Assembly: GCA_034687125.1 (NCBI GenBank)
Contig: JAQGBZ010000126.1
Span: forward strand, 1 to 64,000
Length of the DNA: 64,000 nt
Direction of reading: 5' to 3'
From: Neelides folsomi
Lineage: Eukaryota > Arthropoda > Collembola > Neelipleona > Neelidae
Below, one piece after another: positions 1 to 13,740 of this stretch. The translations under genes were made by a program, and so were the position numbers. The notes below the pieces were generated by a model, which was not told the DNA's origin, searched no databases, and was given only the letters and a program-made list of their open reading frames with translations. The stretch's first letter is position 1. Each line of letters begins with the position of its first letter.

Positions 1-75
1 CGGGTTCAATATGTGGCCGGGGGTCGAACTCATTTTTTTTAATTGTGGCCCGGGCCATATTTCGAGCCAAAGCGG
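1..75. repeat. GC-rich imperfect inverted repeat at the window edge
   Basis: Two GC-rich blocks (about 4-25 and 46-70) are imperfect reverse complements of each other, separated by a T-run. The right block contains the perfect 12-bp palindrome TGGCCCGGGCCA at 47-58. It may be the end of an element cut by the window border. No family could be assigned. Confidence 0.35.
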
Positions 76-750
76 TAAGTCGGTTTAACCGAACGAAACC
101 AATATGAACGAAAAGATGGTCAGATTTCCTATGATACAATGTAAATCAGCTCGGATTGGGATCTGAGGTGATTCAGCTCAGATTTAGAAATAAAATTTTT
201 CTTATAAATTTATAAATATTTATGTATAGTGGACTATATAGGGAGACTCAAATCAATTGATATTATAGCGAAAGAACGCGTAATGTATTTATATTGGAAA
301 ATGTAATAATGTTTCTCTTAAAGTTAAAGGATAGTATATAGAGTCAAAATATACTCAATAATATACTCAATATAATAAATAAATATACATATACCTAGGT
401 ATAAAATTTATATAAATATCATATAGGCAAGGATAATAGAATAGAGATATAGGTATACACATTATTAGCTCCTCCCCCTCCTACCTGCCAAAGGTATAAA
501 ATTCCCATCTGAGCTGAGGTAAGAGATGAACATAATGTTAAAGCCCTATCTTAAATCAAAAACGTTCGCTTTAGGTCAGATCACTCTTCGTACTCTGAGT
601 CTGTATGCGTATCATTTACTTAATTTAAATATATACTGTGCATAAATACCATATATAAATTATTGATAGATACGTGGTTTCAATCTCAAACCAACTTCCC
701 TTTATGCTTAATAAACAAAATTGTTAATTAATTGGTAAAATTGCGCATTC
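76..750. other. AT-rich non-coding DNA
   Basis: No open frame or RNA gene that I recognise. The stretch is very AT-rich, with runs of TATA-like words around 340-460, and ends at the target-site duplication of the foldback element that follows. Confidence 0.6.
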
Positions 751-1022
751 GGTTAGAGTAAAGATATTAGGGCCAGCCTCGAAGTTTTTCTAAGTCCTTT
801 TTCAACTTTACCCCCCAAAAATCAAAGTTGTTCAGAATGTCGAGACACAATCCTAACCTTACCTAACCTTAATATGTGGTTGTCAGATTAGTTTAGGTTA
901 GGTTAGGGTTGTGTCTCAAAATGTTTTTCTCGACATTCTGAACAACTTTGATTTTTGGGGGGAAAAGTTGTAAAAGGAATTAGAAAAACTTCGAGGCTGG
1001 CCCTAATATCTTTACTCTAACC
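751..1022. mobile_element. Foldback MITE, Mutator-like by its 9-bp target duplication
   Basis: The two ends are reverse complements over about 90 bp with only a few mismatches, starting GGTTAGAGTAAAG at 751 and ending CTTTACTCTAACC at 1022. Pairing continues further in after a short insertion in the right arm (about 914-927). Directly outside lies the 9-bp direct repeat TGCGCATTC (742-750 and 1023-1031), followed by G on both sides. Long arms plus a 9-bp duplication is the pattern of Mutator-like (MULE) foldback elements. There is no coding capacity, so it is non-autonomous. The nearly intact duplication and arms suggest a fairly recent insertion. The family assignment rests on duplication length only. 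Confidence 0.75.
893..907 (+). repeat. Three tandem TTAGG units in the foldback loop
   Basis: TTAGG is repeated three times without interruption at 893-907. The opposite arm (852-868) carries the complementary, less perfect CCTAA-type string. TTAGG is the usual arthropod telomere unit. Here it is interstitial, inside the inner part of a foldback element, so it is not a chromosome end. Confidence 0.7.
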
Positions 1023-1031
1023 TGCGCATTC

Positions 1032-4000
1032 GTCTACATCCATATTTGGGTATGTATTAATATTATGTAGGATAATTCATTCCATTTAGGATGGTGCTTG
1101 TGCTTATTGTTAGTTTGTTTAGTTCAATTTTGATTATTTATATGTTCATATTTAAACTTTTGGGATCTCAAAATTCTCTGACATAATTAAGAGAGGTTTT
1201 ATGAATACTTAGAATCTACATAAGTAGATTAATTTAAAATATTTTGGATTAAATATGTTGATATGTTGGATTTGTACAAATATGTTGGATTTGATTCTGA
1301 CTAGACTTTGGTAATGATTGGATCAAAAAAATATTGTTCGTAATACAGGCTACTATATAGACAGTCAAATGTACTATATAACTTTAACCTTTAATTTTAA
1401 CATTTTATTAAACACGTAAGTATATTATAAAAAATGTTAGGTATGTTAACAGTATCTCATACTATATGATTTAACAATAACTGAAAATGAAGTTAATATT
1501 ATTTAGCATGTTTAGAGTTTCAATGCATTTATTACTACTTTATTTATTATAATAAAAGTAAGATCGCAGTTGAAGTTCCAATTTCATATGTAGGTGAATC
1601 GTGTTAAGATGAAACAGATGGTTTGAACTGACTTGAAGAACAATTTAAATTCGGTGAAATCTGGAGGGTTTGAAGGAAAGTGTAAAGTGGAACGGATTTG
1701 GGTTTCCCGTGACCGCACCGTATTTCATAAAAACATCATTCAGCATTCTTAGAACAACTCTGCGTGAGATCAAATGGAAACATCTGACGCACAAAGTTCT
1801 AAAGTGCAACCATTTAATTATTAAAGGAACATCTTACAATTGATAAAATATAATATACACAGAAAATTACAATATGAAAAACTTATCCCTTACATATTTG
1901 TAGTACCTATACAAATAATATATAGTAGGTACCAATTTATTATTCTCTCTATAATTTTTTCCTTAATCAATCCAAATATAAGAGTTGAAAGATAAAAGGA
2001 AAAATTGTATTATTAATACACTGACTATCATAAATAAAAGAATTTATTCCATCTTTGATCTTTCTTGCATATATTACAGTTAAAGGCACAATACAAATAA
2101 AATAGAATTTTAAATTAAATTTAAACCAAATAAGTCACGCTTGTTCTTGAATCTTCACAGTGGTATTGAAATTGACTTTTTAGAATTGAATATATTCAAT
2201 CTTCCTTTATTTACCTGCCCTTTAATTTTCTTCGTTTTCTTTGAACTCGGGCGAGGTTTCCCTTCGTTAATGCCAATTTCAACTTAAATGAAGCATTGGA
2301 ACATCAAACTGCCAAAGTTCATTAAATAAAGTTAACATAACATCAAACATCTCACTTAACTCAGAATTCAATCAATTTAAGGCAAATTCCAAATTTCCAA
2401 ACATCCCAAATAACCTTACTTTCATTTGCCAATTTTGGTAAAAAAATTCACTGTTGCAATTTCTATCCAATTCAATATCTCTTTATTAATTAATGTACTG
2501 ATAATAATCATCATAATTTATCATAATTTATTAAACAACTTCTTCATATTTAACTATTTTATAAAAAATTCAAAGTTGTGAATAGTAATGCGAAAAATTT
2601 TGCATGTTTCAAAATTCTGAATTTTTAGAATATTTTATCTTTTGAACTTTTTCTGAATTTTTTATAAGAAAAAGTATAGAAAGTGGAAGTATGTTTTTTA
2701 TGTGAAGTGCATTTCCGGAAGTTGAGGAATTTATTTTGAAGATCCGTTTGTTGTTTTCATTTTGAGAATTAGGCCAGCGGGGTTTCTTCCATTTCATCCT
2801 CCATTTGGTCTGGAGATTCTGGACGTTCCTACGCGTGTTTTCCAAATATGGAGGAGATTCCTGTCGCTGGGAAAAGAACTTTGGTTCGCAGGGATTTCCT
2901 TTTCGGAGGAAATTGCATCGTGGGGAGGGATGTGAAGGGATTGAGGGAGATTATGCCCATTTGACTACATCTATCTTCCCCATGGAACCAAAAGAAGAAA
3001 AACAAATTGGATTCGGAGAATACAAAACCTACTTCTTCCCAGCTCTATTCATATTTACCACCAAATAAAGAAAAGAAAACTCCCCAATTCCCAATATCTT
3101 TAAGGATAATGGGTATAAATCGTATTAAACTAAAAATACTCGTTGTCCAAGCAACAAATAAAATATAAAAATATAATTTTAGATTTTTATGAATAAATCT
3201 AAGTTCACTGAATTTTTATTCCTTCTTTATTCCTTGAATTTTCTTGTTAAAATTTTTAAGAGATCTTTTATGGCTTTTCAGGGTAATTTTAATTTGCGTG
3301 TTACAAAAAAGCCGAGAAAAGTCTAATAAAACAAGGGAGCTAATGAAATTAACAAACTAAAACAACCCACTTTATTTTCAATTATGGCTGGCTTTAGACG
3401 TATTTGTGTAAACCTTGAGAAAAACGTGAGGTTTAATTCCACAAAATCCTCAAGATGACATTTTGTCCCAAGCAATCCCAAGTTAGGAGTAAATGGGAAG
3501 TCAAAATAAAAGTGATAAATTAAGTGATATCAAAGTTTGCAAAGTTGTTCAAAGTTTCCCCTGAGCTTTGACTAATTGAATCAAACGATTTTAACGAGTT
3601 GGAAGTTTTTCAAACTTTTCCTTTCTTTTACCTGCTGACTGACGGCAAGTTGAGCGAACATCAAAACTTGCTCATTTTTTGTACATTAAATCGATAATTA
3701 TGGAATAACTTACATTTGCTCTTCATTCTTTTTGAAGTATGAAGCTACTTAAAAATGAATTATAATATTAATTGGATGAAGATGGGAATGTCAATATTTG
3801 TTTATAATTCAAATCACTGCATTTTATTATGAAAGTGATCATTATGCATTGAAAAAAGATAATTAGCGAGACGATGAGTATGATTATGGTCAACCGGTTT
3901 TTTTACCTGTCAATCACGTCAACAAAGTTATAAAGTTTTTTTACAAAGTCACACAATATCATTTAATTGTTTTTTGCACGAATTTGTTTTTCTTGATACT

Positions 4001-4699
4001 TATACAATATATTCAATATATACTTATATGTTTATTACTTTATAAAATATCTTAATATTTATATAACATGCATTAATTTTATAAGTATTAGAATCGAATA
4101 ATCGAATAGATAATCTTATAACTTATAACTTATAATGTACACAATTTGGAAATTTCTGTTATATTATGAAATTGATATCAATTTATATTTTTGTTGTTTA
4201 ATAAAAGGTTTAAACAATTGAATTGTTAAATTGAATGGTCTGAGTGATAAGGTCATTGGCTAGAAGAAGGCGAGCCAAAAAACTTCCACAATGGAATTCG
4301 TTCACACAAACTCAATGAACATAATCGTAATCTCCCAACACTTCATTTTGTAATTTATTTCACATATTTATTCAATTATTTATCAACAATTTCCAGCACG
4401 AATAACTATTAAATTAAATTATTATTATTTGATTAAACTAAACGAAAACTAATTAAAATAATGTGATTTTATTAATTTAGAATAAATCGTGAATTTTTAA
4501 AATAATTTTTTTATTATGTTATAGTATTAAATGTGTGGCGGGATTGGAAAAGAAAAGTTTAAAATTGGGTTTAGTTTTAGGAATTTCTAAGCAGACGAGT
4601 TAGGCGGAGTTGAATGGAAATAGTTTGAAATAGCCAAGTCATTTTTTCCAATTCTTATCTAATGAGTTTAATAGAAGAATCGGGCGGATTGTAAATTCG
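1032..4699. other. Non-coding DNA, AT-rich with one GC-richer island
   Basis: No gene recognised. A GC-richer stretch at about 2770-3060 is open in several frames on both strands but encodes nothing I know and lacks protein-like bias. A near-tandem ATATGTTGGATTTG occurs twice around 1258-1293. The rest is AT-rich with no repeat longer than about 15 bp noticed. Confidence 0.5.
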
Positions 4700-4973
4700 T
4701 TGTTCACTCTTGTTGGATCTGCGCCCGGGAGGAGAAGAAGGCGGGCGGAGGAGGAAAAACACCAAAAGTCCCCTCACTTCACCAGCAAACCTCATTGAAA
4801 CAGAAAGGCCCCGCAAGCCAACAAAAACTCCGAAGACACTCCCAATACACTCTACACATCCCTCACTTCTATTAACTCAAAGAAAAAACAAAGATTGATT
4901 CTCCAAAGTGAAAGTGAAAAAACTGTTAAATTTTTCAACACTCAATCCAACCAATCACCAACAATTGAAAAAA
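4700..4973 (+). other. Purine- then CA-rich island, possible 5' non-coding exon
   Basis: A GC-richer island stands out from AT-rich flanks. It starts with a G/A-rich block containing CCCGGG (4734-4739), passes into CA-rich sequence resembling arthropod 5' leaders, and is followed by a good donor-like GTAAGA at 4975-4980. It also carries an unremarkable 62-codon open frame. A spliced first exon is possible, but no downstream coding exon could be linked, so this is inference from composition only. Confidence 0.2.
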
Positions 4974-4980
4974 GTAAGAA

Positions 4981-7900
4981 AACGTTAAAAATTTATTATT
5001 TTAAATATAAAAAATCTATTGTATTTACCATAATATACCATATAAGTCAATATTAAAATTAAATTTATTTTTGTGTTAAATCAAATTTTAGCTAAAATCG
5101 TAATTTAAATTAAATTAAGTTAAATTAAGTTTCAGTTTAGTTTAGATCAAGTTCCCTTTGGGATAATTAAAGTTGAAAAATTATGAAACTTATTTTGTAG
5201 TCCTCGTAATTCATATCATGTAAAGTTTATTTACATATAAAAGAGAGATGTTAAAGTTATTAAAAGCGGAGTTTTCCCGTAAATTCATATTTAGTTGGTC
5301 GCCAGTGGATTAAGTTAAAATTCTTGAGCATGTCAGGATAAATATAAAAATAGTGCAAAGTTTGGTAAAAGTTTGACGAGAGACGTTTCTTACCTTTAAG
5401 TGTATCATAGGTCAGACCAACTTCTTTCAATCCACTTAACATCAAAATTCCAGACAAGTCTCATAAATACATTGTGTTCCCTCCTTCGGAGCTTCGGATC
5501 GTCGAAGCTTGAAATTCTCAAGTTTATGAAACTTTTATTTATAAGTTTGGCAATTGCACAAAATCAAATTTGTTTTATGTTGACAACTTTGAAGTTCCTC
5601 AACTGAGCAATCTCTCACGTCTATTATTATTCCCATTCTTAATACAATTGGATCGAATCAGACAGTGTAATTTATAGAATTGTCCCTTTTAATATAAAAA
5701 AACATGAAAAGTTTACTTGGGTGCATTTGCAATTAATCTTCTATTTACAACAACTTGAATCTTTGGTCAACACAATATAAACAAATTGCGCAACTGTAAA
5801 ATCAATAATTTTATGCACAAAATATATTTATTATAATGTCTTTTATTTATTACGCTACTCATTGGTCTATTCAATTACGATAGTTTCCTTAATGTTCAAT
5901 CGTAACATTTTCTCAATAATTTACTGAATTTATTTAATTCATTTAATTGAATATTTGCATTTGCAAATAATTTCTTCATATAAAATATAATGTTAAACGA
6001 GGTCAAGATATACCCCAATGATAGTCTTTAGCTATTCGAAATCATATACATAAAAACATGGTCTTAAATGTTTACTGCATTCAGTATAAGTATATGTTAT
6101 TAAAAGTGTAATAAATATTAATTATATTAAATATAAGAAATTCTTAAGAAATTACATGGAAGCTTAAACTTACAACTATGCATAAAAAGTATGTACACAG
6201 ATAAATAAGCAAATGTATAGAAGAAATTGGAGTAAAAACGTTTATAATGTAATCATATGAAGTAATGTGAATTTGTTGGCTTCTTGAAACTCGTGGGGTT
6301 TTTTGGGCGAAAGTGAAGAGATATTCGGTGATATGTTTTTAACTCATTAGTTTCATTAGACTAAGTTCATGTAAGTTAATGGCCAAGGAGTTGAGTTCAT
6401 AAAATGTGTTTTTGGTGAGGCTGGAAATGTTCTTGGGCTCTTTGGATGTATTCGAAGGAGTTGGGTGAGTCGAAGCGAATATTTTTAAGTAGTTGGGTAA
6501 GTAGTGGAGCGGAAGGGAGACTTTTATTCCTTCCACTCCACATTATACCAATGGACCCTAAAATCATCCTAAACAGCTTCACCAAAATGATCTTTTTAAA
6601 CAATCCCTCCTTTCACAAACACTTGACACTAAAACACGCACCAATAAAAATGACAAATAACCCTACATTAATAAAAGTAGTTTGGGAGATGTTTTAAACC
6701 TTGTAAGATTATCGAGATTATAAAAATGGTAATTTATAAAGATAAAACTGGGAGATATTCATTAACGAGATAAACGACTTAAGTACATAATTATCGTTAA
6801 TTAACAAATGACAACCAAAAGACAAGATAGAATAATAAAAATAAATAATTTAAAGTAATTGTAATTAATTCATGAGCAGAATAAGCACAATAAATAAGTA
6901 ATAAAGCGAATAGTAAATAAATTGTAAGTTAACTAAATACTGAAGAAGATAAGTAGATGTTAATGTATTTGTATAGAAGCCATAAAAATGTTGATTATAG
7001 TTATAATTCAATAGTTAGTTAACTATAACGTCAATAAAGTAATCAGCTTAGACATTATTTTACAGCTGTGGATAAACTTAAGTTAAAAAATCCCAAGACG
7101 GATGTTATACCAAATATATTGTAGATATTGTAAATATAGGGAGAAAGAGAGGAATTAAACTTTTTCTTATTTATTGTGTTCACCTTCCTTTTCTATTTTT
7201 TATTGGGGTGGCGGAGGCTGCCAAGAGGAAATTCCGCCCTTGGACTCCAAATGTCGCTTATGTTGTCAATGCGAGCCACTCCGATCCTTCACACTCAATC
7301 ACAAACTAAACAATTAAATAAACAATTCGTTCAGCAAAAAAACTAAATTCTGACTCAGACATTTCTTTCCCATATTTTAAATATTTAAATGAGGGAAAAC
7401 TCAAAGTCAACCCATATCGCTATAAGTGGATAAATATTATATTAATAATGAGAATGGATTACAAATAGAAAGACTAAAGAACTAAAAATTTCCATTTTAA
7501 AAGTTAAACCAAATTCAAACAAATTCAAACAATTCGATTCAAATAAAGATAATAATAAAACAAGGATTTAAAGATAAAGATCAAAAAAATTTAATTTAAA
7601 ATGAATTGATAAATGTACCAGTAAGTTATTGTAAAAGAATTTGATAAAAGTCCAAAGAATTTTTTCCATTGAAGATTTGGAAAAGAAAAAATAGTTTGAA
7701 TTTCCAGAAAAATATTTTTATCAAATCCTTTGTATTAACCCAACGGAAGGCACAATGTTGGTTATTTAGTTTAAAAGCTTAAGATTAAAGTTAATAGGAT
7801 TGAGAGTTTGGATTGGGTGTGAAAGTGAGATTTTTAGTTAAAATAGTTGAGCTGGCTGAGGGCGAGCAGATGGAACAGGAATTTGAAGAATTGCAAATCC

Positions 7901-10732
7901 TCCTGAGATTCATTTTTAAAAGAACCAACATAGGTATATTGTACAACATTCAACATAAATGGCAAATGTAAACATCATAGCAAGTGCACTACTTTACATC
8001 GCTGGATATAGCTTACTTTAAGATAGTTCATCTCTTGATCCGGATCAGTTTAAATATATCCATTTTTTTATCTTCCCCTATCCCTTTTTTCCTTGCCGCC
8101 TCAATCAATCAAAAGACATATGCAGAAAACCAAGGGAGTGTCAAAGACACAAGAAATACACACGAGAGCTCCAAACCTTCACACTGAATTTCACGGTACA
8201 AAAAATACAATTTTCTTGTGAATAAATATCTATTTTTAAATTTTTACCTTTCCCTCCTTTAAAATCTCCACTTTTAGTAAAAGTCTTTTACTCGAGAAAT
8301 CACTTCAGAAAATGAAATTTTAATCGGATGATCTCAAATTGAGATTCTCAATACATAATAAAAATCTTAAAATAGTTTTTAGCGCTAGAAATTCAATATT
8401 GGACTACTTTTGGTAGAGAGTTAATTTATTTGCGCTTTAAATGTTTAAGTTCAAAGATACAGCATTTAGACTTTTCCAGATAAATACACTTTTTGGCAAA
8501 GTGAATGCCATTTAGGCGATAAGAATAGAAAGTTATAAAAGACACACGTCGGGGCGTAAAAAGCATTATTTTTGCATTCGATTCCTCTCCAATTTAAATC
8601 CTTCGCTTCGGGGGGCTTAATTAAGACAAGGGCCGTTTTTATCCTTTATTGCGGAGGCGGGAGAATTTAAATGGCCCTATGAATGGGGATTATAAGGACA
8701 ATGTGCTAATTGACCCAGCTCAACCTTAATGTCTTTATTCTCATCTTTCTCGAAGTTGGGCGTGTTTAAACTTCGAGTCGGGTGGTTCTTGGTAGTTGAG
8801 TCATTTGGCAGACTGGCAATTATCCTCACACATCAAATTAACTCTTATGGACATTATGGGCATTTTATGCCACAGGGGTCTATTATTACTCAACCCATAC
8901 ATTCATTCACCTCGCCCGTTTTAATGTTCCAAACATTCCACGTGTAGAATTAAACACTCCCCTATCCTTACCCTATACGTTCATCAGTGTCCAAACCAGT
9001 CAACTTGTGGTATTCTAATTATGCCAAAACTAAATATTCCAATTGGCTAAATCTATACATTTAAAGTTTATATTACAAACCCATTAAGTATCACTTACCT
9101 ACTCAATTACATTTATGGATTTTATTGAACGTTTTACTACACATTTGACATTTTAATTACATTTTAATTTGGTCCTATAAATAAGATACACAAAGTTGTG
9201 AATATTGAGTATATACTATACTATACATACCCATACATAATACATATCATTCATAAATATCTAGTAGCACTTGTAATACTAAAGTTATCTATCGTTTCAT
9301 GTTCTTGATATATTCCATTTATAAACCAAAATTGGCACAAATAGTCAATTTTAAATGTTGTGACCAAATAGATTGAATCTTTTCAATTTGTCCAAATGAT
9401 TTAACATTTAACAAATCGTATTTGTACAATCTGTGGTGTACTACAGATACAAATATATTTGTGTGGTTGCAAATCTTGAGAATTGGGAGTTTCAAAGCTT
9501 AATAAATAGGAATATGTTTGAAATTGGGTTTTGGAAATAGAGAACTCTGTAGATTAACGGTTTAAGATTCAGATTAAAAGTCGTTTATTTAGGAAAACTA
9601 GAAACAAGACAGACAGCATATCTGGATTTGATTCTCGTCTGTATTTGAAGCGTAGAATGAAAGGGGAGAGGAAGGAGAGAAGAAGGATTATTAACTTGAA
9701 AGAGATTGATGAACTTTACTCATGGAAATTGTGAATTTTCTACTTAACTGACTCATCATGAAATTTCGCCCTTTTACATAATTACTCATTTGACAGCCGA
9801 ATTAACATTCATATACGTTTTAGCTGATTTTGTTGATAAACATTTCCAATATTTAGATTTAAATTACTAAAATACTTTCCCAGTTCCTTCTTTGTACAAT
9901 GTATCAATCTGTAATTCTGTAGTAATTGGGATATTCATTTAATTAAAATTTTGACTATGTGTATAACCAGAATAACCACAGAGAATTATGGGAAATTATC
10001 TTTTGGTTTTAATTGGAAAGTTTGTATAATAATTATGATATATTTCGGTATCTGGAGATGATTTTGTAAAAAGCTTATTGTTGTGTGGGATAAAGGAATT
10101 GAAAGCGGGGAATTCTTGTCCTGTCCGACTGGTGGGACTTTGAAATTCGTTATTGTTCCAAACAGTACAAAACTGGGTTGAATCAATAACCCTTTTTCCA
10201 TCTTCCCATTTATCATTCCTCTTCATTTCATTCCTCTCTTCCCAGTGGAAGTAAATATTTAGAAAGGGTTTTAAAACGTCTCAAATTGTTATGTTAGAGA
10301 CTGTGGAAATAAAAAAGGAATGTCCATTAAATTTTTTATTATAATGATGAAAATGGAATTTAACTTGGGAGTTTGGATTAAGGGGAAGTTTTTTATTCGG
10401 CTCGTTTTCTGCTTGTTCATTCAGCTCAGACACCACTGAAGAGAAGTTGATAAGGATTGGAAGGCGCTTGGGGAAAACTCAGATTTCTCCCCTCAAATTC
10501 TCCGCTCAAATCTCATCACTTCAAATTTCAAAATGATTTATTTCAAACTCCATTTTAATCTCATATATATATAGACCTTAATAATTATATAACACTCATT
10601 CATGGTTGATTGTAATGTGAATGTAATGTATAAATGTATATGTAATCTTGGAATAACTTTATTATTCAAACATTCTTCCTAAGCCTTCAAATCATATTAC
10701 TAGAAAAAATGGAATTAAAAATGAATAAATAT
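4981..10732. other. Non-coding DNA with scattered islands
   Basis: Nothing recognisable as a gene. Points of note: a small GC-rich hairpin around 5490-5510 (AGCTTCG / CGAAGCT). A GC-richer block at 7200-7300 stays open in one plus frame for about 30 codons after a pyrimidine tract but has no start. An island at 8540-8680 contains TTAATTAA and is otherwise GC-rich, like a regulatory element. An imperfect hairpin lies at about 9418-9460. Confidence 0.45.
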
Positions 10733-10921
10733 TTATTATACTCTATTCCATTTGAGAAGATTATTGAGAATTGAATCGTGTTACTTGACCTGGCAATCGA
10801 ATGTCATGTCACCCGGAAATAATTTCTACAGGAATCGTCGGTTTATTTGAATTTCTAATGACTTGTCAAGTAACATGATTCAATTCTCAATAATCTTCTC
10901 AAATGGATTAGAGTATAATAA
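10733..10921. mobile_element. Foldback MITE with 57-bp arms
   Basis: Arms 10733-10789 and 10865-10921 are reverse complements with only two mismatches in 57 bp, separated by about 75 bp of unrelated sequence. There is no coding capacity. The ends are TTATTATACTC, so a TA or TTA target duplication may be merged with the termini and the exact borders are uncertain. High arm identity suggests a young or conserved foldback. The family is unknown. Confidence 0.7.
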
Positions 10922-13459
10922 GAATACATACAGATATTTATTATTAAAGAAAAATGCTTGTTGATTTAGGAAATGGTTTGGTTTGATAAATGATTGTAGA
11001 AGGGAAGTGTCGGGATGAGTGGCAAGGGGAAGTAAGGGCGAAGTCGAAGGGAGACGCGAACGAGTCAAAGTGAATGACGTTCAAGTGAAGGCCATGAGAA
11101 CCAAGAGAATTTTTAAACCCTGGAAATTGGAAAACTCTCAACGTCCGTCTTTTTAATGTGTCACATGTTGACCCCCACTTTGGGGAAAATAACAAGAAAA
11201 CACTTTCATTTTCCCCCAAAAATTGTCAAATATTTTTATTTACTAACTAAATGAAAAAAAATTGCCAGTTTTGACTCTTTAGTCCGAAGGTTTTTATATT
11301 TAAATATAATAATTTTAATTGTTAAACAATTATTTTATTTCAATTTCAAAATTGATAATTAATCTTCATTTATTAAATAAACTAAATCAAACTATAAAAC
11401 TCAAAATTTTGAGATATGTGGTAATTTGAAGAATAAAAGTAAGTTGATTTTTGGCGGGAATGAAAGAAAAGATGAAAAAGGGATTAATTGGCCCTTCCTT
11501 TCTTAATTCTAATTCTCATTTGGAAGTGGTGGAGTGTGAGGGTTCTTTAGGGAAGTTTGTTTTAATCCTCTGGAGCATTTTGGCTGATCAAAAGCTGCGT
11601 CTTTCCCCCCGGTCCTTAAAACCGGTCTAATGAGCCACTCTCATTTCTTGGCACATTTCTTTTCTCCAACACCCGCACTCCAACGGCCCCGATGTTTAAA
11701 TGTCTCTGATACTCCTTACCATACTTCCTTCACTTCCTCTGCTTCCTTCGTGCTTCAATTTCATGTATTTACATGGAGAAATGGATATGTACAGAGTTGG
11801 ATAAAATAGCTTGGGTTTGTGGTTGAAGACATCCCATGTTCAACTTCGCTTTCCTCCCCGCATCGACCTCTTTTCCAATTAAGTTCTCTACCACTAAATT
11901 TACATTAGACCATCATGAGGGAGGGAAAAGTTCCTCGTTGCGTCTTCCTATCACTCCACCGCATGGAGTGAAAGTCCAATTATTTACTTTAAAATATATA
12001 TGTACTACATCTCTTACTAGACTACATCCCGATATAATTATTCTATATTCCGTTTCACTGCCAATGTTCAAAGGAGCCATTTTATAAAAAGATCAACTTA
12101 AACATACTTAAATTTTAAATACATGGAAAAACCTGGAAATTATTCAAGATCTTCAAACTACGTTTGAAAAGACAGAGGAATCTTAAATGAGAAAATGAGA
12201 GAAATTTTGAAAAGGAGGTTTTAGTAAGATTTTTAATAGCAAGGAATCTTATAGTCTTTTTAATAGTAATGGGGCTAATAGCAAATAAGGGTGGGGCATT
12301 TAATAAAAAATATTAAGAGAAGGAGGAGGGAAAAACATTGAGACTCAATGGAGAAATTATTCTGATGAAGCAATAAGGGAGGAGAAAGTGTAAAAGTAAT
12401 CCCATTCGACTCTCACACTCTCACTAAAAACAAAGGCCCAGGACCGAGTTCTCTTTTGTTGGAAAGAAACACTTTTTATTTTAATGTTCAACTTTATGAG
12501 AAATATCAGAATGACTGAATAATAAGTGAGAGACTCCTGAGTGGTTTCTTTTGCAATTCACTTTTTCCATAAAATAGTTCTTCAAATGAGAAGATTCCTT
12601 AAAAAGTCCCCAAAAGTCCCCAGCATTTACATTCAAAATTTTTATAAGTAAGGTCGGGAAATAATGTGAGAACTTTTGGATTTTTTTATTGCAAATAAAT
12701 AACAAATTTTATTTTCTTAATAATTAAAAAAATAATTAAATAATATGTATTTATTTATTTAAAAGGATAATTTAATTAATACGCATAATTTATACACACC
12801 TTCACATAAATAAATAAATAATAAACAAAAGTTTGAAACTTTCAAGATGTTGAAACAGCGAGATGTTTTATGGGGAATAAACTTTGTGGTCGAACGTATG
12901 AATAAGCATTTGAAATCCTCCTGATCCTCTTCCTTGAATTTTGTCCAACATTGGAAGTTGAAGAGTTGGGAGGAAATTGTTTGAAAAACACAACTGAATA
13001 ATTTTCTATTCTTCTCCCTACAAAGAACCGCCGGCCTTCTTCCTCCTCCGCTTCAGGTAAAGGAAACGGAGATCAACGGAGGAAGAAAATGGAAAATTAA
13101 GTTTGTAGAAAAGCTAAAGGAAATCCCTTGAATTTCAACTTCTCCCGCTGACTATTCTTACAATAACTATAAGACCTTATTTTAGTCTCACTTTAGTCAT
13201 ACGCTACTTATTATTATTTTCCCTTGTATTACTTTATGTATTTATTTTCTATTTATTTTCTTATGACTCGAGTCCGCTGGAGCCATATTGTAGATATAAG
13301 TATTTTATATTTTTCCTATACAATATATTTACGAGCATCTCGTATATATTTTCTAAACTGACCGCATCTTCCAATTGTGAATTCTTTGTTCATCGTCTTT
13401 GTGAGGGCAAAGAGCAAATAATATAAAAATCTCTTAATGGTCCTATCTCCTGACTTTAT
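10922..13459. other. Non-coding DNA
   Basis: No gene recognised. The block at 11580-11700 is GC-richer, with CCGGT and ACCGG words facing each other around TTAAAA (about 11609-11626), a layout like a transcription-factor site cluster; this is suggestive only. The frames open at 10944-11219 and 11836-12087 have no protein-like features. Confidence 0.45.
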
Positions 13460-13740
13460 GAATTTTCTCCAGGAGGATTGAAAAGTAAATACATTCGTCA
13501 ACGTCTGGGGTCCAAATCCTCCCGCGTGTGTTCCCGTAAAGAGCCTTCGCCGGGTGTGTTTATAAAATACCCTGAAATGTGTATATGAAATACCCGGGTG
13601 GAATAAAGTAGCTTCGACGGGGTCCCTCCGAGCGACGCAAATCAACGATGGAGAAAACCCGGGTAAGGAGAACCCGGGGCTCTGGCATAGATCGTAAATA
13701 ACTCTCCCACTTTTCCCCTCATTCTCCAAGTGAGGAGTAA
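13460..13740. other. GC-rich island with three CCCGGG sites
   Basis: The island contains CCCGGG at 13593, 13658 and 13673 and many CpGs in otherwise AT-rich DNA. The minus strand is open for 137 codons (13316-13729), but that frame starts only at a TTG, has no recognisable domain, and its 3' third is ordinary AT-rich sequence, so I do not call a gene. It could be a CpG-rich regulatory region. Confidence 0.3.

Noticed and set aside
893-907. Chromosome end or telomere
   Set aside because: Only three TTAGG units, interstitial, and part of a foldback element with ordinary DNA on both sides.
13316-13729. 137-codon minus-strand open frame
   Set aside because: Starts at TTG, has no recognisable domain, and coincides with a GC-rich island that lacks stop-rich AT sequence; likely chance.
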